In this document: positions 9,216-18,432 of the stretch, piece by piece
Position numbering within the stretch: position 1 is the stretch's first letter
How the letters are laid out: every line of letters begins with the position of its first letter
Assembly: GCF_025813715.1 (NCBI RefSeq)
Contig: NZ_CP107532.1
Span: forward strand, 4,480,001-4,544,000
DNA length: 64,000 nucleotides
Direction of reading: 5' to 3'
Source of the DNA: Methylobacterium sp. FF17
Lineage (GTDB): Bacteria > Pseudomonadota > Alphaproteobacteria > Rhizobiales > Beijerinckiaceae
Translations under genes and position numbers: made by a program
Notes under the pieces: model-generated
What the model saw: only the letters and a program-made list of their open reading frames with translations
Told to the model about the DNA's origin: nothing
Databases searched by the model: none

Positions 9216-9962
9216 ATGTCCCGGACCTTCGAAAATCACGCTCCGACGGCGCTCGTCCGCAAGCTCGAGGCCATCGCCCCGCTCTCGGACGCGGAGCGCG
9301 CGGCGATCCTCGGCCTGCCGGCGCGGTATCGTGAGCTTCCGGCGGGGCAGGACATCGTGCGCGAGGGCGACACGCCCGTGCGGTGCTGCCTCATCCTTGA
9401 GGGCTGGGCCTGCCGCTACAAGATCCTCGGCGAGGGCCGGCGGCAGATCCTCTCCTTTCACATCCCCGGCGACCTTCCCGACCTGCACGGCCTGCACCTG
9501 CCGGTGATGGATCACAGCCTCGGCACGATGACGGAGGCCGCCGTCGCCTTCATCCCACAGGAGGCCCTGCACGCGGTGATGCTGCGCCACCCGCGCCTCG
9601 GGGGGCTGCTCTGGCGGGAGACGCTGATCGACGGCACCATCTTTCGCGTCTGGATGGTCGGCCTGGGCCGGCGGACCGCCTTCGGCCGGGTCGCGCACCT
9701 CCTCTGCGAGACGTACCTCAAGCTGGAGGCGGCCGGCCTCGCCGGCGACCGCCGCTGCCACCTGCCGATCAAGCAGGTCGAACTGGCTGATGCCCTCGGT
9801 CTGTCGACCGTGCACGTCAACCGCATCCTGCAGGAGATGCGCGGCCGGGGCCTGATCGTCCTGCACAGCCACACCCTGGTGATCCAGGACTGGGAGGAAT
9901 TGCGCCGCAGCTCCGAATTCGATCCCGCCTACCTCCATCTCGAGAAGCGGGCCGCGGGATGA
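9216..9962 (+). CDS. Crp/Fnr-family transcriptional regulator
   Basis: A 248-residue regulator with an N-terminal cyclic-nucleotide-binding-type beta roll (about residues 35-125, including GDTPVRCCLILEGWACRYK) and a C-terminal winged HTH (about 160-225) whose recognition helix is LGLSTVHVNRILQEM. No FNR-type cysteine cluster is visible at the N-terminus, so it is unlikely to be an oxygen-sensing Fe-S FNR. ATG 9216 is preferred because GAGGCGAAG ends six bases before it; ATG 9198 is possible. It stands alone between two signalling genes, and its target is unknown. Confidence 0.83.
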   Translation: MSRTFENHAPTALVRKLEAIAPLSDAERAAILGLPARYRELPAGQDIVREGDTPVRCCLILEGWACRYKILGEGRRQILSFHIPGDLPDLHGLHLPVMDHSLGTMTEAAVAFIPQEALHAVMLRHPRLGGLLWRETLIDGTIFRVWMVGLGRRTAFGRVAHLLCETYLKLEAAGLAGDRRCHLPIKQVELADALGLSTVHVNRILQEMRGRGLIVLHSHTLVIQDWEELRRSSEFDPAYLHLEKRAAG

Positions 9963-10148
9963 GCCCGCGCCCGCGTCGGACCGTTCGGGCTTCGATGACC
10001 CGCCGCCCGTGGCAGGCTTCGTGCGCGATCTGGAAGGACGCCTGCGCCGGGACGGGCAGCGGCCGCGTCCCCGCAGGGACGAGATGGAACATGACAGAGG
10101 AATAGCGGGACGGTATGACCGCTCCCAGCGCGCATTCGTTCCGGCAAG

Positions 10149-11801
10149 ATGAGTCACCTGGCCCAGGATAGTGTGAAGGTCGACACGTCCGATCCGGATC
10201 GATTGGCCGAACTCGAAGCCCTCGACGTCCTGGATACGGCGTCCGAGGAAGGATTCGACGACGCGGTTCAGATCGCTCGCCTGATCTGCCAGACCCCGGT
10301 CGCGCTCGCGAGCCTGGTGGCGGCGGATCGGCAGTGGTTCAAGGCGCGGGTGGGGTTCCCCGACTGCCAGACCGATCTCAGCCGCTCCGTCTGCGTCTAC
10401 GCCTTGGGCGAGCCGGACCTGCTCGTCATTCCCGACCTCACGACCGATCCGCGCACCCGCACCAACCCGCTGGTCGTGGGGGAGCCCCATATCCGCTTCT
10501 ATGCCGGTGCGCCGCTGCGCATGCCGAGCGGACGCGTGATCGGAAGCCTCTGCGTCATCGACCACCAGCCCCGGCCGGACGGGCTCAGCGAGGACCAGGC
10601 CGAAGCGCTGCGGCGCCTGGCACGGCAGGTCATGATCCTGCTGCGCGAGCGCCGCCAACTGGCGCGGATGCAGGCCGCCGAAGTGCAGGCCGGGGCCGCC
10701 ACCAACCGCCGCCTCGCGCTGATCGAGCTCGGCGACCAGCTGCGCGACATCGGCACCATCCCGGAGATGACGGCCAAGGCGGCCGAGATCGTCGGCCGGA
10801 CCCTGAACGCGAGCCGGGCGGGATACGGCGAACTGGACCGCACCGGCGCGTTCGTCACGGTCCCGGAGGATTGGGCCCTGCCCGGCGAGGTCCGGCTGAC
10901 GGGACGCCACCGCCTCGCCGATTACGGCAGCATCGGCGCCGGCATCGAACGGGGCGAAACCCTCGCGGTCACCGACGTCGGGAGCGACATCCGGACCGCA
11001 GCGGAGGCGGAACCGTTCACCGCGCTCGGCATCCGCGCCATGCTCAACGTGCCGGTGCGCGAGCGGGGCCGGACCGTCGGCCTGCTCTTCGTCAACAGCC
11101 CCGCGCCGCGCACCTGGGCCCCGGAGGAGATCGCGTTCGCCCGGAACGTCGCCGACCGGGTGCAGGTCGGGATCGCCCGCCTGCGGGCGGACGAGGTCCA
11201 GGCGACGCTGAACCGCGAACTCTCCCATCGCATGAAGAACACCCTGGCGATGGTGCAGGCCATCGCCACCCAGACGATGCGCAACGCCGTGACCCTCGAG
11301 GACGCCCGCCACGCGCTATCGGCCCGGCTCCTCGCGATGGGCAAGGCGCACGACCTCCTGCTCACCGGCGAGCGCGAGAGCGCCAGCCTGGAAGCCGTGG
11401 TCCGGGGCGCCTTGGCGATCCACGACGATGCGGAACGCGGCCGCCTGCGCCTCGCGGGGCCCTCCGTGCACGTGGGATCGCGGGCCGCGCTGTCGCTGGC
11501 GCTGATCGTCCACGAACTGGCGACCAACGCGGTCAAGTACGGGGCGCTGTCCGTGCCCGAGGGCTCGGTCTCCGTGTCCTGGCAGATCGACACCTCCGGT
11601 GCGGAGCCGATCATCCGGCTGTGCTGGATCGAGGGCGGTGGGCCGACCGTCACGGCGCCGGATCGGCGCGGGTTCGGCACCCGGCTGATCGAGCGTGGGC
11701 TTGCGGGGGCGTTCGGTGGTCACGCGCTGCTGACCTACCGGCCCGAGGGCGTGATCTGCGAGCTGACGGCGACCCTGGCCGGGCTCGAAGCCGAGGAATA
11801 G
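10149..11801 (+). CDS. GAF-domain HWE-family sensor histidine kinase
   Basis: A 550-residue soluble kinase. Two GAF-like domains come first (about residues 20-165 and 185-345). The phosphoacceptor helix is LSHRMKNTLAMVQAIATQT near residue 358. The ATPase part has the N box HELATNAVKYGAL and the HWE hallmark W-x-E (CWIEGGGP), followed by GFGTRLIERGLAG. HWE kinases in alphaproteobacteria often serve light, redox or general stress signalling. There are no membrane segments, so the signal is cytoplasmic. No response regulator gene is adjacent. The stop codon falls inside the first unit of a 12-bp tandem repeat. Confidence 0.85.
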   Translation: MSHLAQDSVKVDTSDPDRLAELEALDVLDTASEEGFDDAVQIARLICQTPVALASLVAADRQWFKARVGFPDCQTDLSRSVCVYALGEPDLLVIPDLTTDPRTRTNPLVVGEPHIRFYAGAPLRMPSGRVIGSLCVIDHQPRPDGLSEDQAEALRRLARQVMILLRERRQLARMQAAEVQAGAATNRRLALIELGDQLRDIGTIPEMTAKAAEIVGRTLNASRAGYGELDRTGAFVTVPEDWALPGEVRLTGRHRLADYGSIGAGIERGETLAVTDVGSDIRTAAEAEPFTALGIRAMLNVPVRERGRTVGLLFVNSPAPRTWAPEEIAFARNVADRVQVGIARLRADEVQATLNRELSHRMKNTLAMVQAIATQTMRNAVTLEDARHALSARLLAMGKAHDLLLTGERESASLEAVVRGALAIHDDAERGRLRLAGPSVHVGSRAALSLALIVHELATNAVKYGALSVPEGSVSVSWQIDTSGAEPIIRLCWIEGGGPTVTAPDRRGFGTRLIERGLAGAFGGHALLTYRPEGVICELTATLAGLEAEE

Positions 11802-11863
11802 GGCGAGGAATCGGGCGAGGAATCGGGCGAGGAATCGGGCGAGGAATCCGGCAACGAATCGGG
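11793..11863. repeat. 12-bp tandem repeat, about six units, at the end of the HWE kinase gene
   Basis: Units of gaggaatcgggc: one variant with a (making the kinase stop codon TAG), three perfect copies, one with c, and a degenerate sixth. The array runs from the kinase stop into the intergenic region. Apart from the array, 11864-12128 holds no recognisable gene; it carries the AGGAG ribosome site of the next gene at 12117-12121. Confidence 0.9.
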
Positions 11864-12128
11864 ATCTCGGATCGGGCGATCGGCGGCATTGCGTCGATGC
11901 ACGGCTCCGCGCGGTCGCGACCCGAGCGCATATTTTCTGGGCAATCGGTCAGAAACACGCCGGACCGGAGCGCACATGCCACGGTCACGGGCGTTGATGG
12001 GGGGATGGGGCCGCGTTCGTCGGTCCGATCCGCCGCACCGCATTCCGGACCGGTCGGCGACGCCGTGCCCCGGCGACGGGACATCCGGACCGTCGCCGTT
12101 TCGACGCCGATTTCCCAGGAGTTCGTCC

Positions 12129-13085
12129 TTGGCCCTCTCTCCCACACCCGTTCCCAAAGCCGAAGGCCGCGCGGTCCCCGTGAATCAGGCCTCGTCGCAC
12201 GCCCCTTCGCAGATCTCTTCTCAGGTCTCCTGGCAGATCTCCTGGCAGGTCTCCTGGGGCGCGATCTTCGCCGGCGCCGTCACGGCCCTCGTCGCCCAGA
12301 TGATCCTCAACCTGGTGGGCCTCGGCATCGGCCTCGCCACCCTGAACCCCACCGGCAACGACACACCGAGCGTCGGTTCGCTCTCCACCGGCGCCGGCCT
12401 CTGGTGGGTGGGCTCCGGCATCGTCGCCTCGCTGATCGGCGGCTTTCTCGCCGGCCGCCTCTCCGGCAAGCCGGTGGGCCCGACCAGCGCCTATCACGGA
12501 CTCGTCTCCTGGGCGGTGACCACCCTGGTGATCGTGTACCTCCTGACCTCGGCGGCGGGCGGCATCCTCGGCGGCGCGTTCGGCGGCCTCACCAGCGTGC
12601 TCGGCGGCGCCGGTTCGGCGATCGGCGGCACCGTCCAGACGGCGGCGCAGACGGCGGCCCCCTCGCTGACCCAGGTCGGCAACCCCCTCGAGGGCATCGA
12701 GCGCCAGGTCCGCCAGGCGAGCGGAAACCAGGATCCGGAGGCCCTGCGCAACGCCGCCGCCGACGCGGTGCGGGGCTACCTGTCGGGTGACGCCGCCCAG
12801 CAGGCCCAGGCCGAGCAGAAGGCCGCCGACGCCCTGGCCAAGGCGCAGGGCATCCCGCCCGAGCAGGCCAGGGCCCAGGTCCAGGACTACCGCAAGCAGT
12901 ACGAGCAGACCCTGGCCGAGACCAAGAGGAAGGCCGAGGCGGCCGCCGAGGCGACCCGCAGCACCGCCGCCCAGGGCTCGCTCTACGCCGCCCTCGCGCT
13001 GGTGCTCGGTGCGCTCGCCGCCTTCCTCGGCGGCCGTCTCGGCACCGTCTCGCCGGCCAGCGCCTACGGCGAACGCCGCGTCTGA
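12129..13085 (+). CDS. Small-residue-rich membrane protein (PhnA-like annotation in relatives)
   Basis: A 318-residue membrane protein. TTG 12129 is chosen because AGGAG ends seven bases upstream; ATG 11967 in frame has no such site. After a short Gln/Ser/Trp-rich segment come several helices: SWGAIFAGAVTALVAQMILN, a central pair near GLWWVGSGIVASLIGGFLAG and SWAVTTLVIVYLLTSAAGG, and a last one near the C-terminus (LYAALALVLGALAAFLGG). A long Ala/Gln/Glu-rich, probably coiled segment separates the last helix from the rest. Similar proteins in Methylobacterium and Bradyrhizobium are labelled PhnA-like, but nothing seen here supports a phosphonate function. Confidence 0.6.
   Translation: MALSPTPVPKAEGRAVPVNQASSHAPSQISSQVSWQISWQVSWGAIFAGAVTALVAQMILNLVGLGIGLATLNPTGNDTPSVGSLSTGAGLWWVGSGIVASLIGGFLAGRLSGKPVGPTSAYHGLVSWAVTTLVIVYLLTSAAGGILGGAFGGLTSVLGGAGSAIGGTVQTAAQTAAPSLTQVGNPLEGIERQVRQASGNQDPEALRNAAADAVRGYLSGDAAQQAQAEQKAADALAKAQGIPPEQARAQVQDYRKQYEQTLAETKRKAEAAAEATRSTAAQGSLYAALALVLGALAAFLGGRLGTVSPASAYGERRV
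12210..12257 (+). repeat. Short internal repeat encoding Gln-Ile/Val-Ser-Trp units
   Basis: Near-identical 12-base units of the form cag-atc/gtc-tcc-tgg follow one another and encode QISSQVSWQISWQVSW just before the first membrane helix of the membrane protein gene. The units are in frame, so length variation would be tolerated. Confidence 0.7.
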
Positions 13086-13175
13086 GGCTCACGGGCCGAA
13101 ACCAGGCTCCGACCCAAGGGCGGGGCCGGTTGAGGCCCGGCATGAACTTCGACAGGCCAGCCTTCCATGAAAGCA

Positions 13176-13213
13176 GGAACGCCCGTCCCCGGCAGGGAAC
13201 GGGCGTTCCTTTT
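13176..13213 (+). terminator. Intrinsic terminator between convergent genes
   Basis: A perfect 11-bp stem (13176-13186 with 13199-13209), a 12-base loop and a TTTT run at 13210-13213. It lies between the membrane protein gene and the convergent tal-pgi gene; its orientation suits the plus-strand gene, and the stem could also serve the minus strand. Confidence 0.85.
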
Positions 13214-13244
13214 GACGTCGTACGGGCGCCCGGAGGCGCAGCCG

Positions 13245-16067
13245 CTACGGCGCCGCCTTGATGGCGGCGGCGATGCGCTTCAGCCCGGCCTCGATGTTCC
13301 CGCCCTTGATGTGGACCCGCAGGGCGCGGCGCGCGCGCTCGGCCAGCACCGCGAAGTCGCCCCGCGCCTGGGCCGCCACCACCGTGCCGAAGCCGAGGCT
13401 GCGGCCGGGGATCGCGAGATCCGCGGACGGGTCGGCTGTGATCTGCAGGAACACGCCGGTATCCGGGCCGCCCTTGTAGGCCTGTCCGGTGGAGTGCAGG
13501 AAGCGCGGCCCGAATTCGAGGCAGGTCGCGAGGCGGCGCTTGTCGCGCAGCGCCACCCGGGCCTCCTGCAGGATCGCGTGATGGCCGGGATTGCGCGCCA
13601 CGTAGGCGAGCAGCGCCACGTAGTCACCGTCCTTGGCGCGGGCGAGATGCGCGGCGAGGGCCGCCTCCAGGCCCTCCGCCGCCTGGGGCAGGGCGCCCGC
13701 ATTGCGCGGGTCCGCGTAGAGCGCGATCGTCTCGTCCGAGAAGATCGGCGTCTCGGAGGGGAGCGAACCGCTCGCCTCCGCCGCGTCGAACAGCTTCTTC
13801 GTCTCGATCTTGCTCGCCTCGACGTCGGGCTGGTCGAAGGGGTTGATCCCCAGCATCGCGCCCGCCACCGCCGTGGCGATCTCGAAGCGGAAGAACTCCT
13901 GCGGGAGCTGCTCCTCGTTGGCCAACGCGACATGCGCCACCGGATGGCCCTCGCGCTCCAGGTTGCGCACGGCCTCGTCCTGGCGGGGGTCGGCGCGGCT
14001 ATCGAGGCGCAGGTACACGAAGAAGCGGTCGCGGCCGTAGACGGCCGGCACGTCGACGGGCTCGCCGTCGATGGGGATCAACCCCTTGCCCGCCTTGCCG
14101 GTGGATTCGGCGATGAGCTGCTCGGCCCAGGCGCCGAAGGTGTCGATGCCCGGCGAGGCGATGATCGTGACCTTGTCGCGACCCGTCGTGAGCGCGGCGG
14201 ATCCCAGGGCGGTGCCCAGCAGCACGCCGGGGTTCTGGGCCGGCGGCACGGCCGGGCCGCAGGAGCGCACCATGGTCCGGGCAATGTCGAGGAAGGCCTT
14301 CACGTCGATGCCCGAGGCCGCCGCCGGCACGAGGCCGAACGCCGAGAGCACGGAGTAGCGTCCGCCGATCTGCTTCACGCCGTGGAAGATGCGCCGGAAG
14401 CCGTCCGCCTGGGCGGCCTTCTCCATGGCAGAGCCGGGATCGGTGACGGCGACGAAGTGCGCGCCGGCCTTGTCGGCGCCGACCGTGTCCTTCATCCGGC
14501 CGAGGAAGTAGTCGCGGAAGACGTTGGGCTCCAGCGTGGAGCCCGACTTGCTCGCCACGATGAAGAGCGTGGTCGGCAACCGGATCGCGGCTTCCGTCTC
14601 GCGGACCTGATCGGGCTCGGTGGAGTCGAGGATGCGCAGGATTGGGAAACCCGCGCGGGCGCCGTAGGTCTCGGCGAGCACCTCCGGCCCGAGGCTCGAT
14701 CCGCCCATGCCGAGCACGACCACGTCCGTGAAGCCGCCCGCCCGGACCTCCTCGGCGAAGGCTTCGTAGTCGGAGACGCGCTCGAGTTCGTCCTCGACGA
14801 TGCGCAGCCAGCCGAGCCAGCGATCCTCGTCGGCGCCGCTCCACACGGTCTTGTCGTGGGCCCAGAGCCGGCGGATCTTTCCGGCGGCGCGCCATGCCTC
14901 CACCGCCTTCTTGGCGGCGGTGCTCAGGCTCTCGTCGAGCACGAGGGTCTGGGCGTTCAGCTTCGGCCCGAGCAGGTCGATGCGCTTTCCCGCCACCGCG
15001 CCGAGGAGCTTGTCGGCGGCGTCGATGAAGAGCTGCACGCCCTCGTCCACCAGGGTGTCGCCGACCTTCGCGATGTCGATCCCGGCCTCGGCCAGGCGCG
15101 CCATCACGGCCTGCGCCCCCGCCACATCGTCCTCGATGGCGGCCTTGAGGGTGCCGTGGTCGCGGAAGGCGTCCATGGTGGCCGGCGGCATGGTGTTGAC
15201 GGTGTCGGGGCCGATCAGCTCCTCGACGTAGAGCACGTCGGAATAGGCCTTGTTCTTCACGCCCGTGGAGGCCCAGAGCAGGCGCTGCGCCTTGGCGCCC
15301 TTTGCCGCCAGCGCCTGCCATTGCGGCTCGGCATGGATCGCCTTGTAGCGCTGGTAGGCGAGCTTGGCGTTGGCGATGGCGACCTTGCCCTTGAGGTCGT
15401 CGTAACCGCCTGTCTCGTCCAGCGCCTTGTCGACCGCCACGTCGATGCGGCTGATGAAGAAGCTCGCCACGCTGGCGACCCGCGAGACGTCCCCGCCCTT
15501 GGCGGCGAACGCCTCCAGGCCCGCGATGAAGGCGCGGGCCACGGCCTCGTAGGTGTCCACCGTGAAGAGCAGCGTGACGTTGATGCTGATGCCGTCCGCC
15601 GTCAGGGCCTGGATCGCCGGGATGCCTTCCCGGGTGGCGGGCACCTTCACCATCAGGTTGTCGCGCGCGACCATCTTGTGGAGGCGACGGGCCTCGGCCA
15701 GCGTCTCGTCCGTGTCGAGGGCGAGGTAGGGGGAGACCTCCAGGCTGACATAGCCGTCGGCGCCGTCGGATCCGTCGTAGACCGGGCGCAGCACGTCGGC
15801 GGCGGCCTGGATGTCGGCCACCGCGCAGCCCTCGTAGAGGTCGATGACGCGGGCATCGCCCTGGTCCATCACGGATTTCAGGGCGTCGTCGTACTCCGAC
15901 GAGCCGCCGATGGCCTTCTCGAAGATCGAGGGGTTCGAGGTCACGCCGCGCAGGCCGTCCGCGTCCACCAGGGCCTTGAGCTTGCCTTGGGCCACGAAGC
16001 CCCGGGCGACGAAATCGAGCCACACGGCCTGACCCTGTTCGGGGAAGAGAGCCTTGAGCGGGTTCAT
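13245..16067 (-). CDS. tal-pgi: Bifunctional transaldolase / glucose-6-phosphate isomerase
   Basis: A 940-residue fusion of two sugar-phosphate enzymes. Residues about 1-360 are transaldolase: the Schiff-base lysine region is LMVKVPATREGIPAIQAL, preceded by GVTSNPSIFEKAI. Residues about 385-940 are phosphoglucose isomerase with SIS-type loops VVLGMGGSSLGPEVL and IVASKSGSTLEPN. ATG 16067 is chosen because GAGGAG lies just upstream (minus strand) and MNPLKALFPEQGQ matches a normal transaldolase start. Transketolase lies next to it on the same strand, so two reactions of the non-oxidative pentose phosphate pathway and the entry to glycolysis are encoded together. Confidence 0.93.
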   Translation of the reverse strand: MNPLKALFPEQGQAVWLDFVARGFVAQGKLKALVDADGLRGVTSNPSIFEKAIGGSSEYDDALKSVMDQGDARVIDLYEGCAVADIQAAADVLRPVYDGSDGADGYVSLEVSPYLALDTDETLAEARRLHKMVARDNLMVKVPATREGIPAIQALTADGISINVTLLFTVDTYEAVARAFIAGLEAFAAKGGDVSRVASVASFFISRIDVAVDKALDETGGYDDLKGKVAIANAKLAYQRYKAIHAEPQWQALAAKGAKAQRLLWASTGVKNKAYSDVLYVEELIGPDTVNTMPPATMDAFRDHGTLKAAIEDDVAGAQAVMARLAEAGIDIAKVGDTLVDEGVQLFIDAADKLLGAVAGKRIDLLGPKLNAQTLVLDESLSTAAKKAVEAWRAAGKIRRLWAHDKTVWSGADEDRWLGWLRIVEDELERVSDYEAFAEEVRAGGFTDVVVLGMGGSSLGPEVLAETYGARAGFPILRILDSTEPDQVRETEAAIRLPTTLFIVASKSGSTLEPNVFRDYFLGRMKDTVGADKAGAHFVAVTDPGSAMEKAAQADGFRRIFHGVKQIGGRYSVLSAFGLVPAAASGIDVKAFLDIARTMVRSCGPAVPPAQNPGVLLGTALGSAALTTGRDKVTIIASPGIDTFGAWAEQLIAESTGKAGKGLIPIDGEPVDVPAVYGRDRFFVYLRLDSRADPRQDEAVRNLEREGHPVAHVALANEEQLPQEFFRFEIATAVAGAMLGINPFDQPDVEASKIETKKLFDAAEASGSLPSETPIFSDETIALYADPRNAGALPQAAEGLEAALAAHLARAKDGDYVALLAYVARNPGHHAILQEARVALRDKRRLATCLEFGPRFLHSTGQAYKGGPDTGVFLQITADPSADLAIPGRSLGFGTVVAAQARGDFAVLAERARRALRVHIKGGNIEAGLKRIAAAIKAAP

Positions 16068-16156
16068 GGAAAACTCCTCGTCGTCCGTCATCGCGACGCC
16101 GCTCACCACAGGCAGCGTCGCCTCATCCGTCATCGATCGACGTCATCGATCATGCG

Positions 16157-16271
16157 CCTCTCCTCCCGCTTGCGGGGAGGAGCTGGAGGTGGGGTGCGGG
16201 CACCGATCCCACCGATCGAGGCTGGCGCCGACCCCCCACCCCTGACCCCTCCCCGCAAGGGGGAGGGGGAA
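16157..16271. repeat. Interspersed palindromic repeat, copy A
   Basis: About 115 bp between tkt and tal-pgi. Its two ends (cttgcggggagg and cccctccccgcaag) are inverted repeats, with C/G-rich arms and a centre containing ccgatcgaggctgg. The reverse complement closely resembles 31121-31235. It carries no gene and would form a long imperfect hairpin in RNA. Confidence 0.75.
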
Positions 16272-16303
16272 CGCGCTCTGGGTGAAGCCAGAACGCTTGC
16301 TCC

Positions 16304-18379
16304 CTACTTCTTGTGCCGGGCGATCTGGTCGCGGGCGGCCGCGAGCACCTTCTCGGGAGTGAAGCCGAACTTCGTCTGCAGGTCCTTGATCGGAGCCGAG
16401 GAGCCGAAGGTGTGCATGCCGATGATGCTGCCGGCCGAGCCCGCGTAGCGGTCCCAGCCGATCACCGAGCCCTGCTCGACGGCGACGCGCGCCAGCACCT
16501 CGGGGATGAGGACGCTGTTGCGGTAGGCCTCGTCCTGGCGCTCGAACAGGTCCCAGGACGGCATCGAGACGACCCGGGCCTTCACGCCCTCCGCCTTCAG
16601 GGCCTCGTAGGCCGAGACGCAGAGCTGCACCTCGGAACCCGTGCCGATGAGGATGACCTCCGGCGTGCCCTCGCAATCGGCCAGCACGTAGGCGCCCTTG
16701 GCGGTGCCGGAGGCGGCGGCGTACTTCGAACGATCGAGGGTCGGCAGCGGCTGGCGGGAGAGCGCCAGCACCGCGGGCTGGTCCTTGAGGCCCATGATGA
16801 CGCGGTAGGATTCCGCGACCTCGTTGGCATCCGCGGGGCGCAGGGTGACGAGGCCGGGGATCGCCCGCAGGGTGAGCAGCTGCTCCACCGGCTGGTGGGT
16901 CGGGCCGTCCTCGCCGACGCCGATCGAATCGTGCGTGAAGACGTGGAAGACCGGCACCTCCATCAGCGCCGCGAGGCGGATCGGCGGGCGCATGTAGTCG
17001 GCGAAGACCAGGAAGGTGGCGCCGTAGGCGCGCAGGCCCACGAGGCCGAGGCCGTTCACGATGGAGCCCATCGCGTGCTCGCGCACGCCGAAATGGATGT
17101 TGCGGCCGCCTGGCTCGAAGGGCGACAGGGTGCCGGCGCCCTCGAATTCGAGCTTGGTCTTGTTCGACGGCGCGAGATCCGCCGACCCGCCGAGCATGAA
17201 CGGCACGTGCGGCGCGATGGCGTTCAGCACCTTGCCGGAGGATTCACGGGTGGCGAGCCCCTTGGCGTCGGGCGCGAAGACCGGGATGTCGCGGTCCCAG
17301 CCCTCGGGCAGGCGGCCTTCGAGGTAGGCGGAGAGTTCCTCCGCATGCTCCGCGTCCGCCGCCTTGGCCTCTTCGAAGAAGCCCTCCCAGGTGGCGTAGA
17401 GCTCGGCGCCGCGCTTGCCGATGCCATTGCGAAAGTTGTCGTAGACGCCGTCGGGGACCAGGAACTGCGCGTCCTCGGGCCAGCCGTAGGCGCGCTTGGC
17501 GCCCTTGACCTCGTCCTCGCCCAGCGCGTCCGAGTGGGCCTTGGGGGTGTTCTGCTTCTTCGGGGCGCCGTAGCCGATGATCGAATTGACGATGATGAGC
17601 GTCGGGCGGTCGCTGGACTGGAGAAAGGTCTCGATCGACGACGCGATCGCGTGGACGTCGTTGGCGTCCGCCACCCGCAGCACCTGCCAGCCATAGGCGA
17701 GGAAGCGCGCCGCGACCTCCTCCGAGAAGGCGAGCTCGGTATGGCCCTCGATGGTGATGGTGTTGTTGTCGTAGATCCAGCACAGGTTCGACAGGCGCAG
17801 GTGCCCGGCGATGGAGGCGGCCTCCGAGGCCACGCCCTCCATCAGGTCGCCGTCCGAGCAGATGGCGTAGACGTTGTAGTCGAACAGCGGCAGGTCCGGC
17901 CGGTTCAGGCGCTCGCCGAGGAAGCGGCCGCCCATCGCCATGCCGACCGAGTTGGCCACGCCCTGGCCCAGCGGCCCCGTCGTGGTCTCGACGCCGGTGG
18001 TGAAGTGATATTCCGGGTGCCCCGGCGTCCTGCTGTCGAGCTGACGGAAGTTCTTGAGGTCGTCGATCGTCAGGGCGGGCGCGTTGCCGCCGTCCTTCTC
18101 GGCCACGCCGGCGAGGTGGATCAGGCCGTAGAGCAGCATCGAGGCATGGCCGGCGGAGAGCACGAAGCGGTCGCGGTTGGGCCAGTGCGGATGCGCCGGG
18201 TCGTAGCGCAGGTAGCGGTTCCACAGGGTGTAGGCCGCCGGCGCGAGCGCCATCGGCGCGCCGGCATGGCCGGAATTGGCCTTCTGCACCGCGTCGATGG
18301 CGAGCGTGCGCAGCGTATCGATGCTCAGCTTGTCGATCTCGCTCAAGGCCGCCTTCGGCTTGGTCTCGGCTCCGCTCAT
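16304..18379 (-). CDS. tkt: Transketolase
   Basis: A thiamine-diphosphate enzyme that moves two-carbon units in the pentose phosphate pathway; in methylotrophs it also helps rearrange sugars for carbon assimilation. The 691-residue length is normal. Conserved parts: NSGHAGAPMALAPAAYTLWN near the N-terminus, the ThDP/Mg loop CSDGDLMEGVASEAASIAGH, and the pyrimidine-domain segments NIHFGVREHAMGSIVNGL and THDSIGVGEDGPTHQPVEQL. It is upstream of tal-pgi on the same strand, separated by about 236 bases that contain an interspersed palindromic repeat, so the two may be only partly co-transcribed. Confidence 0.95.
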   Translation of the reverse strand: MSGAETKPKAALSEIDKLSIDTLRTLAIDAVQKANSGHAGAPMALAPAAYTLWNRYLRYDPAHPHWPNRDRFVLSAGHASMLLYGLIHLAGVAEKDGGNAPALTIDDLKNFRQLDSRTPGHPEYHFTTGVETTTGPLGQGVANSVGMAMGGRFLGERLNRPDLPLFDYNVYAICSDGDLMEGVASEAASIAGHLRLSNLCWIYDNNTITIEGHTELAFSEEVAARFLAYGWQVLRVADANDVHAIASSIETFLQSSDRPTLIIVNSIIGYGAPKKQNTPKAHSDALGEDEVKGAKRAYGWPEDAQFLVPDGVYDNFRNGIGKRGAELYATWEGFFEEAKAADAEHAEELSAYLEGRLPEGWDRDIPVFAPDAKGLATRESSGKVLNAIAPHVPFMLGGSADLAPSNKTKLEFEGAGTLSPFEPGGRNIHFGVREHAMGSIVNGLGLVGLRAYGATFLVFADYMRPPIRLAALMEVPVFHVFTHDSIGVGEDGPTHQPVEQLLTLRAIPGLVTLRPADANEVAESYRVIMGLKDQPAVLALSRQPLPTLDRSKYAAASGTAKGAYVLADCEGTPEVILIGTGSEVQLCVSAYEALKAEGVKARVVSMPSWDLFERQDEAYRNSVLIPEVLARVAVEQGSVIGWDRYAGSAGSIIGMHTFGSSAPIKDLQTKFGFTPEKVLAAARDQIARHKK

Positions 18380-18432
18380 TGCTCGTCGTCCTTCGTCTCT
18401 GGGCTCGTTGGCCTGCGGCGCGTGGGGCGCGG

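Noticed and set aside
5671..11863. Short tandem repeats as CRISPR candidates
   Set aside because: Units are directly adjacent with no spacers and are in or next to coding frames; no cas genes are present.
13167..16448. A plus-strand open frame of 1093 codons opposite tal-pgi
   Set aside because: Antisense to the fusion enzyme; no domain is recognisable.
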